Positions 16,846-25,605 of a stretch of 64,000 bases of DNA are shown here, piece after piece. Numbering within the stretch: the stretch's first letter is position 1; each line of letters opens with the position of its first letter. A program made the translations under genes and the position numbers. Source of the stretch: Pseudomonadota bacterium (GTDB taxonomy: Bacteria; Pseudomonadota; Alphaproteobacteria; Caulobacterales; Caulobacteraceae); NCBI GenBank assembly GCA_020161365.1, contig JAIUNU010000009.1, positions 62,001-126,000 of the forward strand, given 5' to 3'. Under the pieces are notes generated by a model that was not told where the DNA came from, searched no databases, and saw only the letters and a list, made by a program, of their open reading frames with translations.

Positions 16846-17585
16846 CGTTGGTTCTCCGGCGCGTGAGCCTTGTACGACTTGAAGTCGACGGTCGTGCCCA
16901 GCATCTGCAGATAGGCCACCAGGGCGTCCATCTCGCTGATCTTGTTAGGATCGCCGTCGAAGTCGCGGTTGACGACCTTGGCGTCGTAGCGCCCACGCAG
17001 GGCCACGGCGTCGGTCGAGAACGGATCAGCCTGCGCCTCAAGATCCTTCTTGGCGTTGGTGATCTGGTCAGCCGTGTACGGCACGCCAACCGTCTTCTGG
17101 GTCTTCATGCGATCGGCGATGTCGCTGTAGTCCAGCTCCTTCTTGGCGAGGAACTTGTAGGGCGGCATCACCGACTCCGGCACGACCGAGCGCGGGTCGA
17201 TCAGGTGGTCGCGGTGCCAGCTGTCGGAGTACTTGCCGCCGACGCGGGCGAGGTCAGGCCCCGTACGCTTGGACCCCCATTGAAAGGGGTGGTCGTACAT
17301 GCTTTCGGCGGCCAGGCTGTAGTGGCCATAGCGCTCCACCTCGTCGCGCAGCGGGCGAACCATCTGCGAGTGGCAGAGGTAGCAGCCTTCCCGGACGTAG
17401 ATGTCACGGCCGGCCAGCTCCAAGGGCGTGTAGGTGCGCACGCCCTGGACCTTTTCGATCGTGCCCTGCAACCAGAACAGCGGAGCGATTTCAACTAGGC
17501 CGCCAATCGAGACGACCAGGAGGATGCCGACGACGAGCAGCAGCGAATGCCGCTCGAACTTTGCGTGGTGCTTCCAGATGGACAT
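16842..17585 (-). CDS. ccoO: cbb3 cytochrome c oxidase subunit II, monoheme cytochrome c
   Basis: About 247 aa. One N-terminal TM helix ([21 protein letters not shown]) and a cytochrome c domain with heme motif CYLCHSQM, where Met is part of the usual signature. The family stretches [22 protein letters not shown] and YTADQI are also present. The frame is open to 17666, but ATG 17585, 8 bases after the ccoN stop, starts [14 protein letters not shown] as in other CcoO proteins. Confidence 0.97.
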   Translation of the reverse strand: MSIWKHHAKFERHSLLLVVGILLVVSIGGLVEIAPLFWLQGTIEKVQGVRTYTPLELAGRDIYVREGCYLCHSQMVRPLRDEVERYGHYSLAAESMYDHPFQWGSKRTGPDLARVGGKYSDSWHRDHLIDPRSVVPESVMPPYKFLAKKELDYSDIADRMKTQKTVGVPYTADQITNAKKDLEAQADPFSTDAVALRGRYDAKVVNRDFDGDPNKISEMDALVAYLQMLGTTVDFKSYKAHAPENQR

Positions 17586-17593
17586 CAGGGACC

Positions 17594-19240
17594 TCAGGCG
17601 ATCGCGTTGGCGGGAACAGCCGAAGCGTCGGCCGGCGCGGCGGAGGGCGAAGCGATCGTCTTCCACATGTTGACGATCATGATCAGGGCGCCGCTCAGGT
17701 ACATGAGACCGCCGACCGTCCGGATGACGTTCTCGATGTGCTTGGCCGAGACCGTTTCAATGAAGCTGTAGGCGAGGAAGCCTTGGGGGGTGTATTCCCG
17801 CCACATCAGGCCTTCCATGATGCCCGACACCCACATCGCGGCGATGTAGAGCAGGATCCCGGTGGTCGCGATCCAGAAGTGCCACTCGATCAGCTTGTTC
17901 GAGTACATGCCGGGCTTCTTCCACAGCCACGGCACCAGGCAGTAGACCGCGCCGAAGCTGATGAAGCCGACCCAGCCCAGCGCGCCGGAGTGCACGTGGC
18001 CGATGGTCCAGTCGGTATAGTGGCTCAGCGCGTTGACCGCGCGGATCGACATGACCGGGCCTTCGAAGGTCGACATGCCATAGAAGGCGATCGAGACGAC
18101 CATCATGCGGACCACAGGGTCGGTGCGCAGCTTGTCCCAGGCCCCCGACAGGGTCATCAGGCCGTTGATCATGCCGCCCCAGCTGGGCATCCACAGCATG
18201 ATCGAGAAGGTCATGCCCAGGGTCTGAGCCCACTGCGGCAGGGCCGTGTAGTGAAGGTGGTGCGGGCCGGCCCAGATGTAGATGAAGATCAGGGCCCAGA
18301 AGTGCACGATCGACAGGCGATAGCTGTAGACCGGGCGCTCAACGCGCTTGGGCACGAAGTAGTACATCATGGCCAGGAAGCCGGCGGTCAGGAAGAAGCC
18401 GACAGCATTGTGGCCGTACCACCACTGGACCAGCGCATCCTGCACACCGGCGAAGACGCCGTAGGACTTGTGGTTCAGCAGGCCGACCGGCACGCCGGCG
18501 TTGTTGACCAGGTGCAGCAGGGCGATGGTGACGATGAAGGCCAGATAGAACCAGTTGGCCACATAGATGTGGGGTTCCTTGCGCTTCCAGATCGTACCGA
18601 GGAACACCAACAGATAGGCGACCCAGACGATCGTCAGCCACAGGTCAGTGTACCACTCGGGCTCGGCGTATTCCTTGCCTTGGGTCGCGCCCATCAGATA
18701 GCCGGTCGCGGCCAGGACGATGAACAGCTGGTAGCCCCAGAACACGAACCAGGGCGTGATGCCGCCGGCGAGCCGCGCCTTGCAGGTGCGTTGCACAACG
18801 TAGAAGGACGTCGCGATCAAGGCGTTGCCGCCGAAGGCGAAGATCACCGCAGAGGTGTGCAGCGGCCGCAGGCGGCCGAAGTTCAGGAAGCCCAGTTCAG
18901 GGAAATAGAACACAGTCGGCCAGGAAAGCTGAGCGGCGACGATCACACCGACCAGCAGGCCTGCGGCGGCCCAGAACATGGTGGCGATGACACCCGCCTT
19001 GACCACATTGTCTGAATATTGATCGGGATGATCCTGCAGCGTCCCACCGGCCATGCCGGCGTTCAGCACGAAGGCGGCGATCACGCCGGCCAATGCAATC
19101 GTCCCAGCCTGCAGCTGGAAGATGGGATCATGGCTTAGGCCAGCGCCGAGGACAGCCAGGAAGGCGCCGACGACGGAAATGGCGAGAAGCGCTCCTGAGC
19201 CCGCTGGCGGGCCGGCGCTTCTAAGTGTGGTTGCGGACAT
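17594..19240 (-). CDS. ccoN: cbb3 cytochrome c oxidase subunit I, catalytic
   Basis: 548 aa heme-copper oxidase catalytic subunit with about twelve TM helices. It reduces O2 at the heme b3-CuB site in the inner membrane and pumps protons, with high oxygen affinity. Expected histidine-bearing segments are present: [45 protein letters not shown] and [12 protein letters not shown]. First gene of ccoNOQP-ccoGHIS. A perfect FNR/FixK box lies in the divergent intergenic region, centred 63.5 bp upstream of the start. Confidence 0.98.
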   Translation of the reverse strand: MSATTLRSAGPPAGSGALLAISVVGAFLAVLGAGLSHDPIFQLQAGTIALAGVIAAFVLNAGMAGGTLQDHPDQYSDNVVKAGVIATMFWAAAGLLVGVIVAAQLSWPTVFYFPELGFLNFGRLRPLHTSAVIFAFGGNALIATSFYVVQRTCKARLAGGITPWFVFWGYQLFIVLAATGYLMGATQGKEYAEPEWYTDLWLTIVWVAYLLVFLGTIWKRKEPHIYVANWFYLAFIVTIALLHLVNNAGVPVGLLNHKSYGVFAGVQDALVQWWYGHNAVGFFLTAGFLAMMYYFVPKRVERPVYSYRLSIVHFWALIFIYIWAGPHHLHYTALPQWAQTLGMTFSIMLWMPSWGGMINGLMTLSGAWDKLRTDPVVRMMVVSIAFYGMSTFEGPVMSIRAVNALSHYTDWTIGHVHSGALGWVGFISFGAVYCLVPWLWKKPGMYSNKLIEWHFWIATTGILLYIAAMWVSGIMEGLMWREYTPQGFLAYSFIETVSAKHIENVIRTVGGLMYLSGALIMIVNMWKTIASPSAAPADASAVPANAIA

Positions 19241-19293
19241 ACGGACTCCCTGGGGCGAACCTCACCCCTGGATGTCACGCTCCGACTCTGCAG

Positions 19294-19313
19294 GCTTTGA
19301 TGCGCATCAAAGC
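19294..19313. promoter_or_regulatory. Perfect FNR/FixK box between ccoN and a divergent gene
   Basis: A 20-bp perfect palindrome containing TTGATGCGCATCAA (19297-19310). Its centre is 63.5 bp from the ccoN start and 62.5 bp from the GTG of the divergent small membrane protein gene, so it could serve both as a class II activator site. FixK control of cbb3 operons is established for alphaproteobacteria. Confidence 0.93.
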
Positions 19314-19365
19314 TGTCTTCCCATGCGCGAGTCATGGTGCGTCTACGTCATGGGAGATTGATCGC

Positions 19366-19629
19366 GTGCCCCACCTTGAGGTTTTGGTCCGAAACAGCGT
19401 TCCGCTCAGCGGCGCGCTGGCCTTGGTCAGTTGGGCGATCGCGCTTGGCGAGGCGGCCCCGCGCCTCCTGACGGGCCCTCTCTGTACCTCTGCTCAGGAT
19501 AGCTGGGCGTTTGCAGGCCATTGCCCGGCCTGCTTCGTCGCCGCGGGCATGACCCTCGCGGCGATCGGGCTTGCGGTGAACGCCCGTCGTCAGCAGGCGC
19601 GTGCGCCGCTCTGCGTCAAAGCCAGATAG
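19366..19629 (+). CDS. Small membrane protein divergent from ccoN (87 aa)
   Basis: Starts at GTG 19366 with GGGAG 9 bases upstream; an ATG inside the FixK box (19301) is in frame but would include the operator. Two hydrophobic segments are visible (about residues 14-35 and 55-75). Cysteines include a CPAC motif just before the second segment (GHCPACFVAAG). No family recognised. The shared FixK box suggests induction together with cbb3 oxidase. It ends 28 bp before the convergent MCP gene. Confidence 0.55.
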   Translation: MPHLEVLVRNSVPLSGALALVSWAIALGEAAPRLLTGPLCTSAQDSWAFAGHCPACFVAAGMTLAAIGLAVNARRQQARAPLCVKAR

Positions 19630-19657
19630 AGCGCCGGGCGATACGCCCGATGACGGC

Positions 19658-21250
19658 TTAGGCCGCCCGACGTCCCGCCGGCTTGGCGCCGCCGATCTTG
19701 AACAGACCCATGCGATCGCTGAGGTCCTGAGCCTCAGAGCGCAAGGCATGAGCAGCGGCCGTGGTTTCCTCCACCATCGCTGCGTTCTGCTGAACGACAC
19801 GATCCATTTCGCCGACGGTGGTGTTCACCTCCCGCAGGCTTTGCGCCTGATCATAGGCGGATCGTGCGATCGCGTTCACCTGCCCGTCGATCTCAGCCAC
19901 ACGCGCCACGATCCGTTGGAGCGCCTCGCGGGTGCGAGCGACCCGCTCCACGCCCGCCGAGACTTGAGCGGTGGAAGCGCTGATCAAAGTCTTGATCTCG
20001 CTGGCCGCGTTTGCGGATCGTTGAGCCAAGGCGCGGACTTCCTGGGCGACGACGGCGAACCCTCTACCGGACTCGCCGGCCCGCGCGGCCTCCACGCCGG
20101 CGTTCAGAGCCAACAGGTTGGTCTGGAACGCGATTTCGTCGATCACGCCGATGATACGGCCGATCTGGCCAGAAGAGGTTTCGATCTGGGTCATGGCGTC
20201 GACCGCCTCGGTCACCACCGGATCGGACCGTTCCGCCTCCAGTCGCGCGCCCTCCGCCGCAGCATTGGCCTGCCGCGCATTCTCGGCCGTCTCGTTGACG
20301 GCGACCGTCACCTGTCCCAGAGCCGTGGCGGTCTGGACGAGGCTGGCGGCTTGTTGCTCGGTGCGGCGCGCCAGTTCGTCCGACGCGCGACTCATGTCGT
20401 TGACGCCGGCGCTCATCGTGGACGCGCGCGTCGTCACATCGCCCATCGCGGCCTCGAGACGTTCCAGAGCCTCGTTGAAGTTGGCGCGGAGGCCTTCATA
20501 ACGCTCTGCAAAGGTCTGGTTCAGGCGCGAGGTCAGGTCGCCATCGGCGAGCTTGGTGATCGCAGCGTCCAGTTCAGACACGACGAGGTTTTGCTCGGCT
20601 TCCATCGCCGCCTTGAGCGCCGCGCGTTCCGCGACGGATTGCTCGCGCGCGTTGCGCTCGGCCACGACCGCCTCGCGGGCTTCCTCGGCCTGTCTGGCCG
20701 CTCGCTCGGCGTTTTGGGTGCGCGCTGAAACAGCCGAGAACAACCGCGAAACACCCGCCGTCATCCAGATCAGCGACCACGCCGTGGCCGCCGTCACGCC
20801 GATCGCGAACCCGGTCGCCATGAGACCGCCGCCGCCCCCGAGCGCATGCGGAGAGACGAGCTCGGCCCCGACATGGCAAGAAGCGACGGCCAACGCGGCC
20901 GCCGCAATGATCCGCCACTCTCCGTAGGCGACCAGCAACGCCAACGCCGCGAGGAAAGCCATGCGCGCTTCTGACTGCAGGGGGCTACCGCTGAAGGCCA
21001 GGACAAACAGGACCACCTGACCCACGAGAACAAGCGCCGACACAAGGCGTTGGCCGAAGTGATCCGCCGCAAGACGGTAGCCGGCGAAAGCCACAAGGGC
21101 CAGGACCATGGCCACGCCCGCGAGCTTGAAAACGGGGTTCCCGGCGACGAGGCTGGCCAGGGGCGTCAGAGCCACCATCGCCGCGTTGCAGGCCAAGACC
21201 AACTTCCCGCCCGTGCGCCGCTGCGCCTCGATGCTGTCGAACTCGATCAT
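19658..21250 (-). CDS. Methyl-accepting chemotaxis protein with N-terminal TM bundle
   Basis: About 530 aa from ATG 21250, where GAGGGGCG lies just upstream; the frame is open to 21280. The first roughly 190 residues form about six TM helices with no large periplasmic sensor. A linker with HAMP-like features ([14 protein letters not shown]) follows, then the conserved MCP signalling tip ([21 protein letters not shown] and [15 protein letters not shown]). It relays to CheA/CheW. The short ligand loops suggest it senses a membrane or intracellular cue. There is no C-terminal CheR-tethering pentapeptide; the tail ends PAGRRAA. Confidence 0.92.
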   Translation of the reverse strand: MIEFDSIEAQRRTGGKLVLACNAAMVALTPLASLVAGNPVFKLAGVAMVLALVAFAGYRLAADHFGQRLVSALVLVGQVVLFVLAFSGSPLQSEARMAFLAALALLVAYGEWRIIAAAALAVASCHVGAELVSPHALGGGGGLMATGFAIGVTAATAWSLIWMTAGVSRLFSAVSARTQNAERAARQAEEAREAVVAERNAREQSVAERAALKAAMEAEQNLVVSELDAAITKLADGDLTSRLNQTFAERYEGLRANFNEALERLEAAMGDVTTRASTMSAGVNDMSRASDELARRTEQQAASLVQTATALGQVTVAVNETAENARQANAAAEGARLEAERSDPVVTEAVDAMTQIETSSGQIGRIIGVIDEIAFQTNLLALNAGVEAARAGESGRGFAVVAQEVRALAQRSANAASEIKTLISASTAQVSAGVERVARTREALQRIVARVAEIDGQVNAIARSAYDQAQSLREVNTTVGEMDRVVQQNAAMVEETTAAAHALRSEAQDLSDRMGLFKIGGAKPAGRRAA

Positions 21251-21458
21251 AGACGCCCCTCTACTCGCTCCGCCAAGCATTGATCGCAGGGGTTAACCGT
21301 CCATGACCTCAGCTTCAGGGCGCACGATTTGTCGCATACGTATCGTTACGGAGCTTCGAGCCGATTCTCGTGACACTGCTTTGATGAGCCAAAGCACTTG
21401 ACCGCGAACGCCGATCTGCGATCCCCTGCGAGTCCTATTTCGAAACGGAGTTTCCTCG

Positions 21459-21773
21459 ATGCGCATCGCGACCGGCTTGATCCTCGCCGCCCTGCTGGCG
21501 ACGCCGGCCATGGCTCAGAACGCCTCGCCCCCGCCCGCCGCCGCGACAGCTACCGCCTTCTCGGCGGACACACCGCTGGAAGCGGTCGTCGCGGACCCGG
21601 CGGCCAAGGCCGCCTTGGATAAGACCCTTCCCACCCTCGCCAAGCACCCGGCTTTCGAACAGTTCAAGTCGATGAGCCTGAAGCAGTTGCAGGGCTACTC
21701 GGAGGGCAAGATCACCGACGAGATGGTCGCCAAGGTCGACGCCGACCTGAAGGCCCTCTCGGCGAAGCCGTAG
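21459..21773 (+). CDS. Small exported hypothetical protein
   Basis: 104 aa with a clear Sec signal peptide (residues 1-20, LATPAMAQ). An Ala/Pro/Thr-rich linker and a compact helical domain (about 45-104; DKTLPTLAKHPAFEQFKSMSLKQLQ) follow, probably periplasmic. No family recognised. Monocistronic: the aroG leader follows 137 bp downstream, and the upstream MCP is divergent. Confidence 0.75.
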   Translation: MRIATGLILAALLATPAMAQNASPPPAAATATAFSADTPLEAVVADPAAKAALDKTLPTLAKHPAFEQFKSMSLKQLQGYSEGKITDEMVAKVDADLKALSAKP

Positions 21774-21874
21774 CAGGCAACGCCAGCCCGGGCTGAACGT
21801 ATCAATGAACGGGGATGAACAGCGCTTCCTGGTGCGGTTCGTCCCCGTCGGACTATCCCCGCAAACTTCCAGGC

Positions 21875-21903
21875 GTGACATTCGCGAAACTTGTCTCTAG
21901 GCT
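21875..21903 (+). promoter_or_regulatory. Candidate promoter of the aroG leader
   Basis: GTGACA (21875-21880), a 17-bp spacer, then TAGGCT (21898-21903). If real, transcription starts close to the leader-peptide ATG at 21911, giving a leaderless or nearly leaderless peptide. The -10 is a weak match, so this is tentative. Confidence 0.3.
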
Positions 21904-21910
21904 TCTCTTG

Positions 21911-21994
21911 ATGACCCTCGCCGCCTGCCAACAGCAGTTTTGGTATTTTAGCTATCCGACGCCTCTGGCGCCGGGAGGGGATCGCTTGGCCTGA
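21911..21994 (+). CDS. aroG attenuator leader peptide (27 aa)
   Basis: An ATG frame encoding MTLAACQQQFWYFSYPTPL and eight more residues, then TGA. Codons 10-15 read Phe-Trp-Tyr-Phe-Ser-Tyr, so all three aromatic amino acids are sampled just upstream of an aroG gene. Translation would stall here when aromatic aminoacyl-tRNAs run short. The downstream terminator and the alternative pairing fit a transcription attenuator. There is no strong ribosome binding site before the ATG; see the candidate promoter. Confidence 0.85.
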   Translation: MTLAACQQQFWYFSYPTPLAPGGDRLA

Positions 21995-22051
21995 CACCAG
22001 GACCATCGAATATCTTCACCAGCCGCCAGGGGTCCCCCGGGCGGCTTTTTT
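21962..22051 (+). promoter_or_regulatory. Attenuator: antiterminator and terminator pair
   Basis: The terminator is AGCCGCC (22021-22027) paired with GGCGGCT (22040-22046), followed by six T (22046-22051). The alternative is CCTCTGGCG (21962-21970) pairing with CGCCAGGGG (22024-22032): nine pairs with one G-U wobble. That pairing uses the left arm of the terminator, so the two structures exclude each other. A ribosome stalled in the aromatic codons (21938-21955) would favour the antiterminator and let aroG be transcribed. Confidence 0.8.
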
Positions 22052-22090
22052 GATGGCCGCCGGACCTCCAAAATTTCCGGAGCCGCGTCC

Positions 22091-23188
22091 ATGCCGTCCA
22101 CGTCCACCGCCCACCTCGTCACCCTCCCGGTCCCGACCGACGACCTGCGGATCGAGAAGCTCCAGACTCTGAGCCCGCCCGCCCAGGTCATCGGCGAAGC
22201 GCCGGCGACATCCTCTGTGGCCGAGATCGTTGGCGACGCTCGCCACGCGGTTCATCGGATTCTGCGCAGCCAGGACGATCGCCTCGTCGTGGTGATCGGT
22301 CCCTGCTCAATCCACGATCCCAAGGCGGCTATCGACTACGCCCGTCGCCTCGCGGTGGAGCGTGAGCGTCATGCCGGCGAGCTTGAAGTCATCATGCGCG
22401 TCTATTTCGAAAAGCCGCGCACGACGGTCGGCTGGAAAGGACTGATCAACGATCCTGGCCTGGACGGTGGCTTCCGGATCAACGACGGCCTCCGCCTGGC
22501 GCGCCGGGTGCTGCTGGACGTCAGCGCCCAGGGCCTGCCCGCCGCCTGCGAGTTTCTGGACGTCACCACGCCGCAGTACATCGCCGATCTGGTAGCCTGG
22601 GGCGCGATCGGCGCGCGCACGACCGAGAGCCAGATCCACCGCGAGATGGCGTCCGGCCTCTCCTGCCCCGTCGGCTTCAAGAACGGCACGAACGGCGATG
22701 TAAAGGTGGCGGTCGACGCAGTGACCGCCGCCGCCCAGCCTCACCACTTCCTGGCGGTCACCAAGGAGGGACGCGCGGCGATCGCGACGACCAAGGGCAA
22801 TGGCGACTGCCATCTGGTCCTGCGCGGCGGCAAGGCGCCGAACTACGACGCCGCCAGCGTGGCCGCAGCCGCCGAGGCCCTCGCCAAGGCGGGCCTGCCG
22901 CCCCGGATCATGGTCGATGTCAGCCACGCCAACAGCGGCAAGAACCACGAGAACCAGCCCGCCGTGATCGCCGATGTCTGCGCGCAGGTCTCAACCGGGG
23001 CCTCGCCGATCATGGGCGTGATGATCGAAAGCAACCTCGTCGCCGGTCGCCAGGACATTGTTCCGGGACAGCCTCTGACCTACGGCCAGTCGGTCACCGA
23101 CGCCTGCGTCGACTGGGACACCTCGGTCGAGCTGCTGGAGCAACTGGCGAACGCGGTCCGGGCGGGCCGGAAGGCGCGCGGCGGCTAG
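22091..23188 (+). CDS. aroG: 3-deoxy-7-phosphoheptulonate synthase, class I
   Basis: 365 aa. It catalyses the first shikimate-pathway step, condensing phosphoenolpyruvate with erythrose 4-phosphate. Class I features are GPCSIHDPKAAIDYA, MRVYFEKPRTTVGWKGLINDP, ARTTESQIHREMASGLSCPVGFKNGT and DVSHANSGKNHENQ. The N-terminal extension (about residues 1-60) is of the kind that carries feedback control. Expression is probably governed by the aromatic attenuator directly upstream. Confidence 0.97.
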   Translation: MPSTSTAHLVTLPVPTDDLRIEKLQTLSPPAQVIGEAPATSSVAEIVGDARHAVHRILRSQDDRLVVVIGPCSIHDPKAAIDYARRLAVERERHAGELEVIMRVYFEKPRTTVGWKGLINDPGLDGGFRINDGLRLARRVLLDVSAQGLPAACEFLDVTTPQYIADLVAWGAIGARTTESQIHREMASGLSCPVGFKNGTNGDVKVAVDAVTAAAQPHHFLAVTKEGRAAIATTKGNGDCHLVLRGGKAPNYDAASVAAAAEALAKAGLPPRIMVDVSHANSGKNHENQPAVIADVCAQVSTGASPIMGVMIESNLVAGRQDIVPGQPLTYGQSVTDACVDWDTSVELLEQLANAVRAGRKARGG

Positions 23189-23277
23189 CCGCCTGAGCCA
23201 CAGCATCGGCGCACCCTTCAAACATCCGTTCGGCGCGCTAAGGTGGGTCCGAAGAGGAAAGTCAGGGAGGGTGCGCC

Positions 23278-24456
23278 ATGGCCCACTACGGGGATTATCA
23301 GAACGAAATCTACGGGGCAGGCTTACAGGGTGTTCGCCCCAGGTGGCCCGTGGACTTCAAGAGCCTCGAGGCACGGGCCACCGCTGCGATGTCTCCCGAT
23401 CTGCTCAGCTATGTGCAGGGCGGATGCGGCGACGAGTTCACCCAGCGTCGCAACGCGGACGCCTTCCATGACTGGGGGGTCGTGCCGCGCATGATGGTCG
23501 ACGCTTCGAAGCGTGATCTCTCGATCGACCTGTTTGGCCTCAAGCTCCCGACTCCGATTTTCATGAGCCCGATCGGGGTCGTCGGCATGTGCGCGCAAGA
23601 CGGCCATGGCGACATCGCCACCGCCATCGCCGCGCAGCGAACCGGCGTGCCGGTCATGGCCTCCACCCTGGCCAATGATCCGATCGAAGCGGTCGGCGCG
23701 GCGCTCGGCGACGGCGTCGGCTTTTTCCAGCTGTACACGCCCAAGGATCGGGAACTCGCCGAAAGCCTCATCCGGCGCGCCGAGACCGCTGGCTTCAAGG
23801 CCCTGGTGGTGACGCTGGACACCTGGGTGACCGGCTGGCGTCCGCGCGACCTGAACGACGCCAACTTTCCCCAGCTTCGGGGGCATGTCCTGCAAAACTA
23901 CTTCACCGATCCACGCTTTCTAGAGCTGTTGGGCCGGCCGGTGGCCGAGGACCCCGCCACCGCGATCCGCACCTGGGGCGGCCTGTTCGGCAAGACCCTG
24001 ACGTGGGACGACATCGCCTGGCTTAGATCCGCCACCAAGCTTCCCATCGTCCTCAAGGGGATCTGTCACCCCGACGACGCGCGCCGCGCCGTGGATCTCG
24101 GCGTCGATGGGATCTTCTGCTCCAACCATGGGGGGCGGCAAGCCAATGGCGGCATCGCCGCGATCGACCTCCTTGAAGATATCGTCGCAGCCAGCGGCGA
24201 CGCCCCGGTGTTGTTCGACTCCGGCGTAAGGTCCGGGTCGGATGTCGCCAAGGCGCTGGCGATGGGCGCCCGCGCGGTCGGGATCGGTCGCCCCTACGCC
24301 TACGGTCTCGCCATCGGCGGCGTCGATGGGGTCGTCCACGTGCTGAAGAGCATCCTGGCCGAGCTGGACTTGCTCATGGCTGTCGACGGCTTCCCCACCC
24401 TTGCCGCCCTTCGTTCGGCCGGCGTGAAGCCCGTTCGAAAGGCGGGCGTCCGCTAG
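23278..24456 (+). CDS. FMN-dependent alpha-hydroxy-acid oxidoreductase, lactate 2-monooxygenase-like
   Basis: 392 aa, soluble, TIM-barrel flavoenzyme. It follows mycobacterial lactate 2-monooxygenase closely along its length: start GDYQNEIYGAGL, SYVQGGCGDE, IGVVGMCAQDGHGD, LVVTLDTWVTGWRPRDL, LKGICHPDDARRAVDLGVDG, the catalytic FCSNHGGRQ and LFDSGVRSG. That enzyme turns lactate and O2 into acetate and CO2; whether this one does is inference. GGGAGG lies upstream of ATG 23278. Not obviously linked to aroG, from which it is separated by 89 bp. Confidence 0.88.
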   Translation: MAHYGDYQNEIYGAGLQGVRPRWPVDFKSLEARATAAMSPDLLSYVQGGCGDEFTQRRNADAFHDWGVVPRMMVDASKRDLSIDLFGLKLPTPIFMSPIGVVGMCAQDGHGDIATAIAAQRTGVPVMASTLANDPIEAVGAALGDGVGFFQLYTPKDRELAESLIRRAETAGFKALVVTLDTWVTGWRPRDLNDANFPQLRGHVLQNYFTDPRFLELLGRPVAEDPATAIRTWGGLFGKTLTWDDIAWLRSATKLPIVLKGICHPDDARRAVDLGVDGIFCSNHGGRQANGGIAAIDLLEDIVAASGDAPVLFDSGVRSGSDVAKALAMGARAVGIGRPYAYGLAIGGVDGVVHVLKSILAELDLLMAVDGFPTLAALRSAGVKPVRKAGVR

Positions 24457-24504
24457 GCCGCTAGCAGGCAGGCCGGCGAAAAACGCGAGTCCGACGAAGC
24501 CAAC

Positions 24505-24581
24505 TGGCGCGCCCTGCAGGATTCGAACCTGCGACCGTTCGCTTAGAAGGCGAATGCTCTATCCAACTGAGCTAAGGGCGC
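24505..24581 (-). tRNA. tRNA-Arg (anticodon TCT)
   Basis: 77 nt including an encoded CCA. The cloverleaf is complete: 7-bp acceptor GCGCCCT/AGGGCGC, D arm TAGCTCAG, anticodon loop centred on TCT, and T arm GCAGG-TTCGAAT-CCTGC. Confidence 0.97.
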
Positions 24582-24609
24582 GCGCTCGCCGGCTGGAGCC
24601 GCAGGGATC

Positions 24610-24915
24610 CTAGTGGGTCCAGGGCTGCTTGCGGTTGGCCGCGAAATTGTCGGCGTAGGCCTTGAGGATGCGCTTCGGCGTCTTGGGCTCGAAGAGCTGG
24701 AAGGCGATCTCGTGGCGCTGGGCGTAGGCGACGGCCTCGTCGCGGGTCTCGAAGGTCAGGCGGATCTGACCGTTCATGTCGCTGGAGGTCGTCCACCCCA
24801 TCAGAGGATCGGGCTTGCGCGCGCTCGCCGGCTCGAACTCCAGCACCCAGTCCTTGGTCTTGGCCTTGCCGGACTGCATGGCGTTCTTGGCGGGGCGATA
24901 GATGCGGGCCAGCAT
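24610..24915 (-). CDS. Complex I accessory subunit, NDUFS4-type
   Basis: 101 aa, soluble. It belongs to the ETC complex I subunit conserved region family, the bacterial orthologues of mitochondrial NDUFS4 (18 kDa). Typical features are the start ARIYRPAKNAMQSG, WVLEFEPAS, PLMGWTTSSDMNGQIRLTF and the end region NFAANRK. It stabilises NADH:ubiquinone oxidoreductase at the electron-input arm. Monocistronic, between two tRNA genes and far from any nuo operon in this window. Confidence 0.92.
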   Translation of the reverse strand: MLARIYRPAKNAMQSGKAKTKDWVLEFEPASARKPDPLMGWTTSSDMNGQIRLTFETRDEAVAYAQRHEIAFQLFEPKTPKRILKAYADNFAANRKQPWTH

Positions 24916-24941
24916 GGACCTCTCCCAAAGTACCTTACCGA

Positions 24942-25018
24942 TGGTCGGAGCGGCAGGATTTGAACCTGCGACCCTCTGCTCCCAAAACAGATGCGCTACC
25001 AGGCTGCGCTACGCTCCG
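24942..25018 (-). tRNA. tRNA-Pro (anticodon TGG)
   Basis: 77 nt with encoded CCA. Acceptor CGGAGCG/CGCTCCG, anticodon loop TTTTGGG with TGG, and T arm GCAGG-TTCAAAT-CCTGC. The acceptor stem matches the tRNA-Pro(GGG) gene at 42057. Confidence 0.97.
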
Positions 25019-25079
25019 AAACATCGGCAGGCGGCTGCTCTACAGGGGTTCGGCGCGCGGATCAACAAAGGCCCGCAGC

Positions 25080-25544
25080 TCACTTGGGAAAGATGCGGTG
25101 CAATACGCGATCTCCAGGCAAAATGCCGAGCTGCGCGGCGCGACCGCCCGCGATCTCCAGAACGCCCAGCACCATGCCGCCCGACGCCAGCGGCGTGAGG
25201 TCATGGGGCCGTGCATTGCGCGCTATCGAAAGGACCCTGCCGTCAGGCTGGATGAAAATGATGTCCAGCGGGATCAGCGTGTTCTTCATCCAGTAGGCGG
25301 CCGGTTGCGGACGCTTGTAGGTGAACAGCATCCCCCGATCGGGCGCGAGCGACTTGCGGAACATTAGGCCCCGCTCTTGCTCGGCCTTCGTCGCGGCGAT
25401 CTCGACCTGAAAGCGCGCGCGACCGCGGCTGGTGACGATCTCGACCGTCTCCAGCTTGCCGGCAGCGAAAGCCGAGCGGCCGCCCACGGCGGCCAGCGCC
25501 AGTCCGGCCACCAGAGCCCGTCGCTCGATCATCATCTCGGTCAC
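25080..25544 (-). CDS. DUF192 family exported protein
   Basis: 154 aa from GTG 25544, with GAGGTG upstream; an ATG at 25535 is an alternative. A signal peptide with a twin-Arg pair (ERRALVAGLALAAVGG...AFA) is followed by a DUF192 domain. Family motifs are QERGLMFRKSL, GMLFTY, YWMKNTLIPLDIIFI and MVLGVLEIAGGRAAQLGILPGD. Function of the family is not established. Confidence 0.9.
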   Translation of the reverse strand: MTEMMIERRALVAGLALAAVGGRSAFAAGKLETVEIVTSRGRARFQVEIAATKAEQERGLMFRKSLAPDRGMLFTYKRPQPAAYWMKNTLIPLDIIFIQPDGRVLSIARNARPHDLTPLASGGMVLGVLEIAGGRAAQLGILPGDRVLHRIFPK

Positions 25545-25605
25545 CCATCACCTCGCGCAAAGCCAGTCTTCGATGAGACTAGCTTTCAACACGAAGCGGC
25601 GAAAG

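Noticed and set aside
17561..19015. 484-codon plus-strand open frame antisense to ccoN
   Set aside because: No recognisable protein; ccoN fills the region with conserved histidine motifs.
19635..19649. Hairpin between the 87-aa gene and the MCP gene as terminator
   Set aside because: Short 6-bp stem and no T-run on either side; too weak to list.
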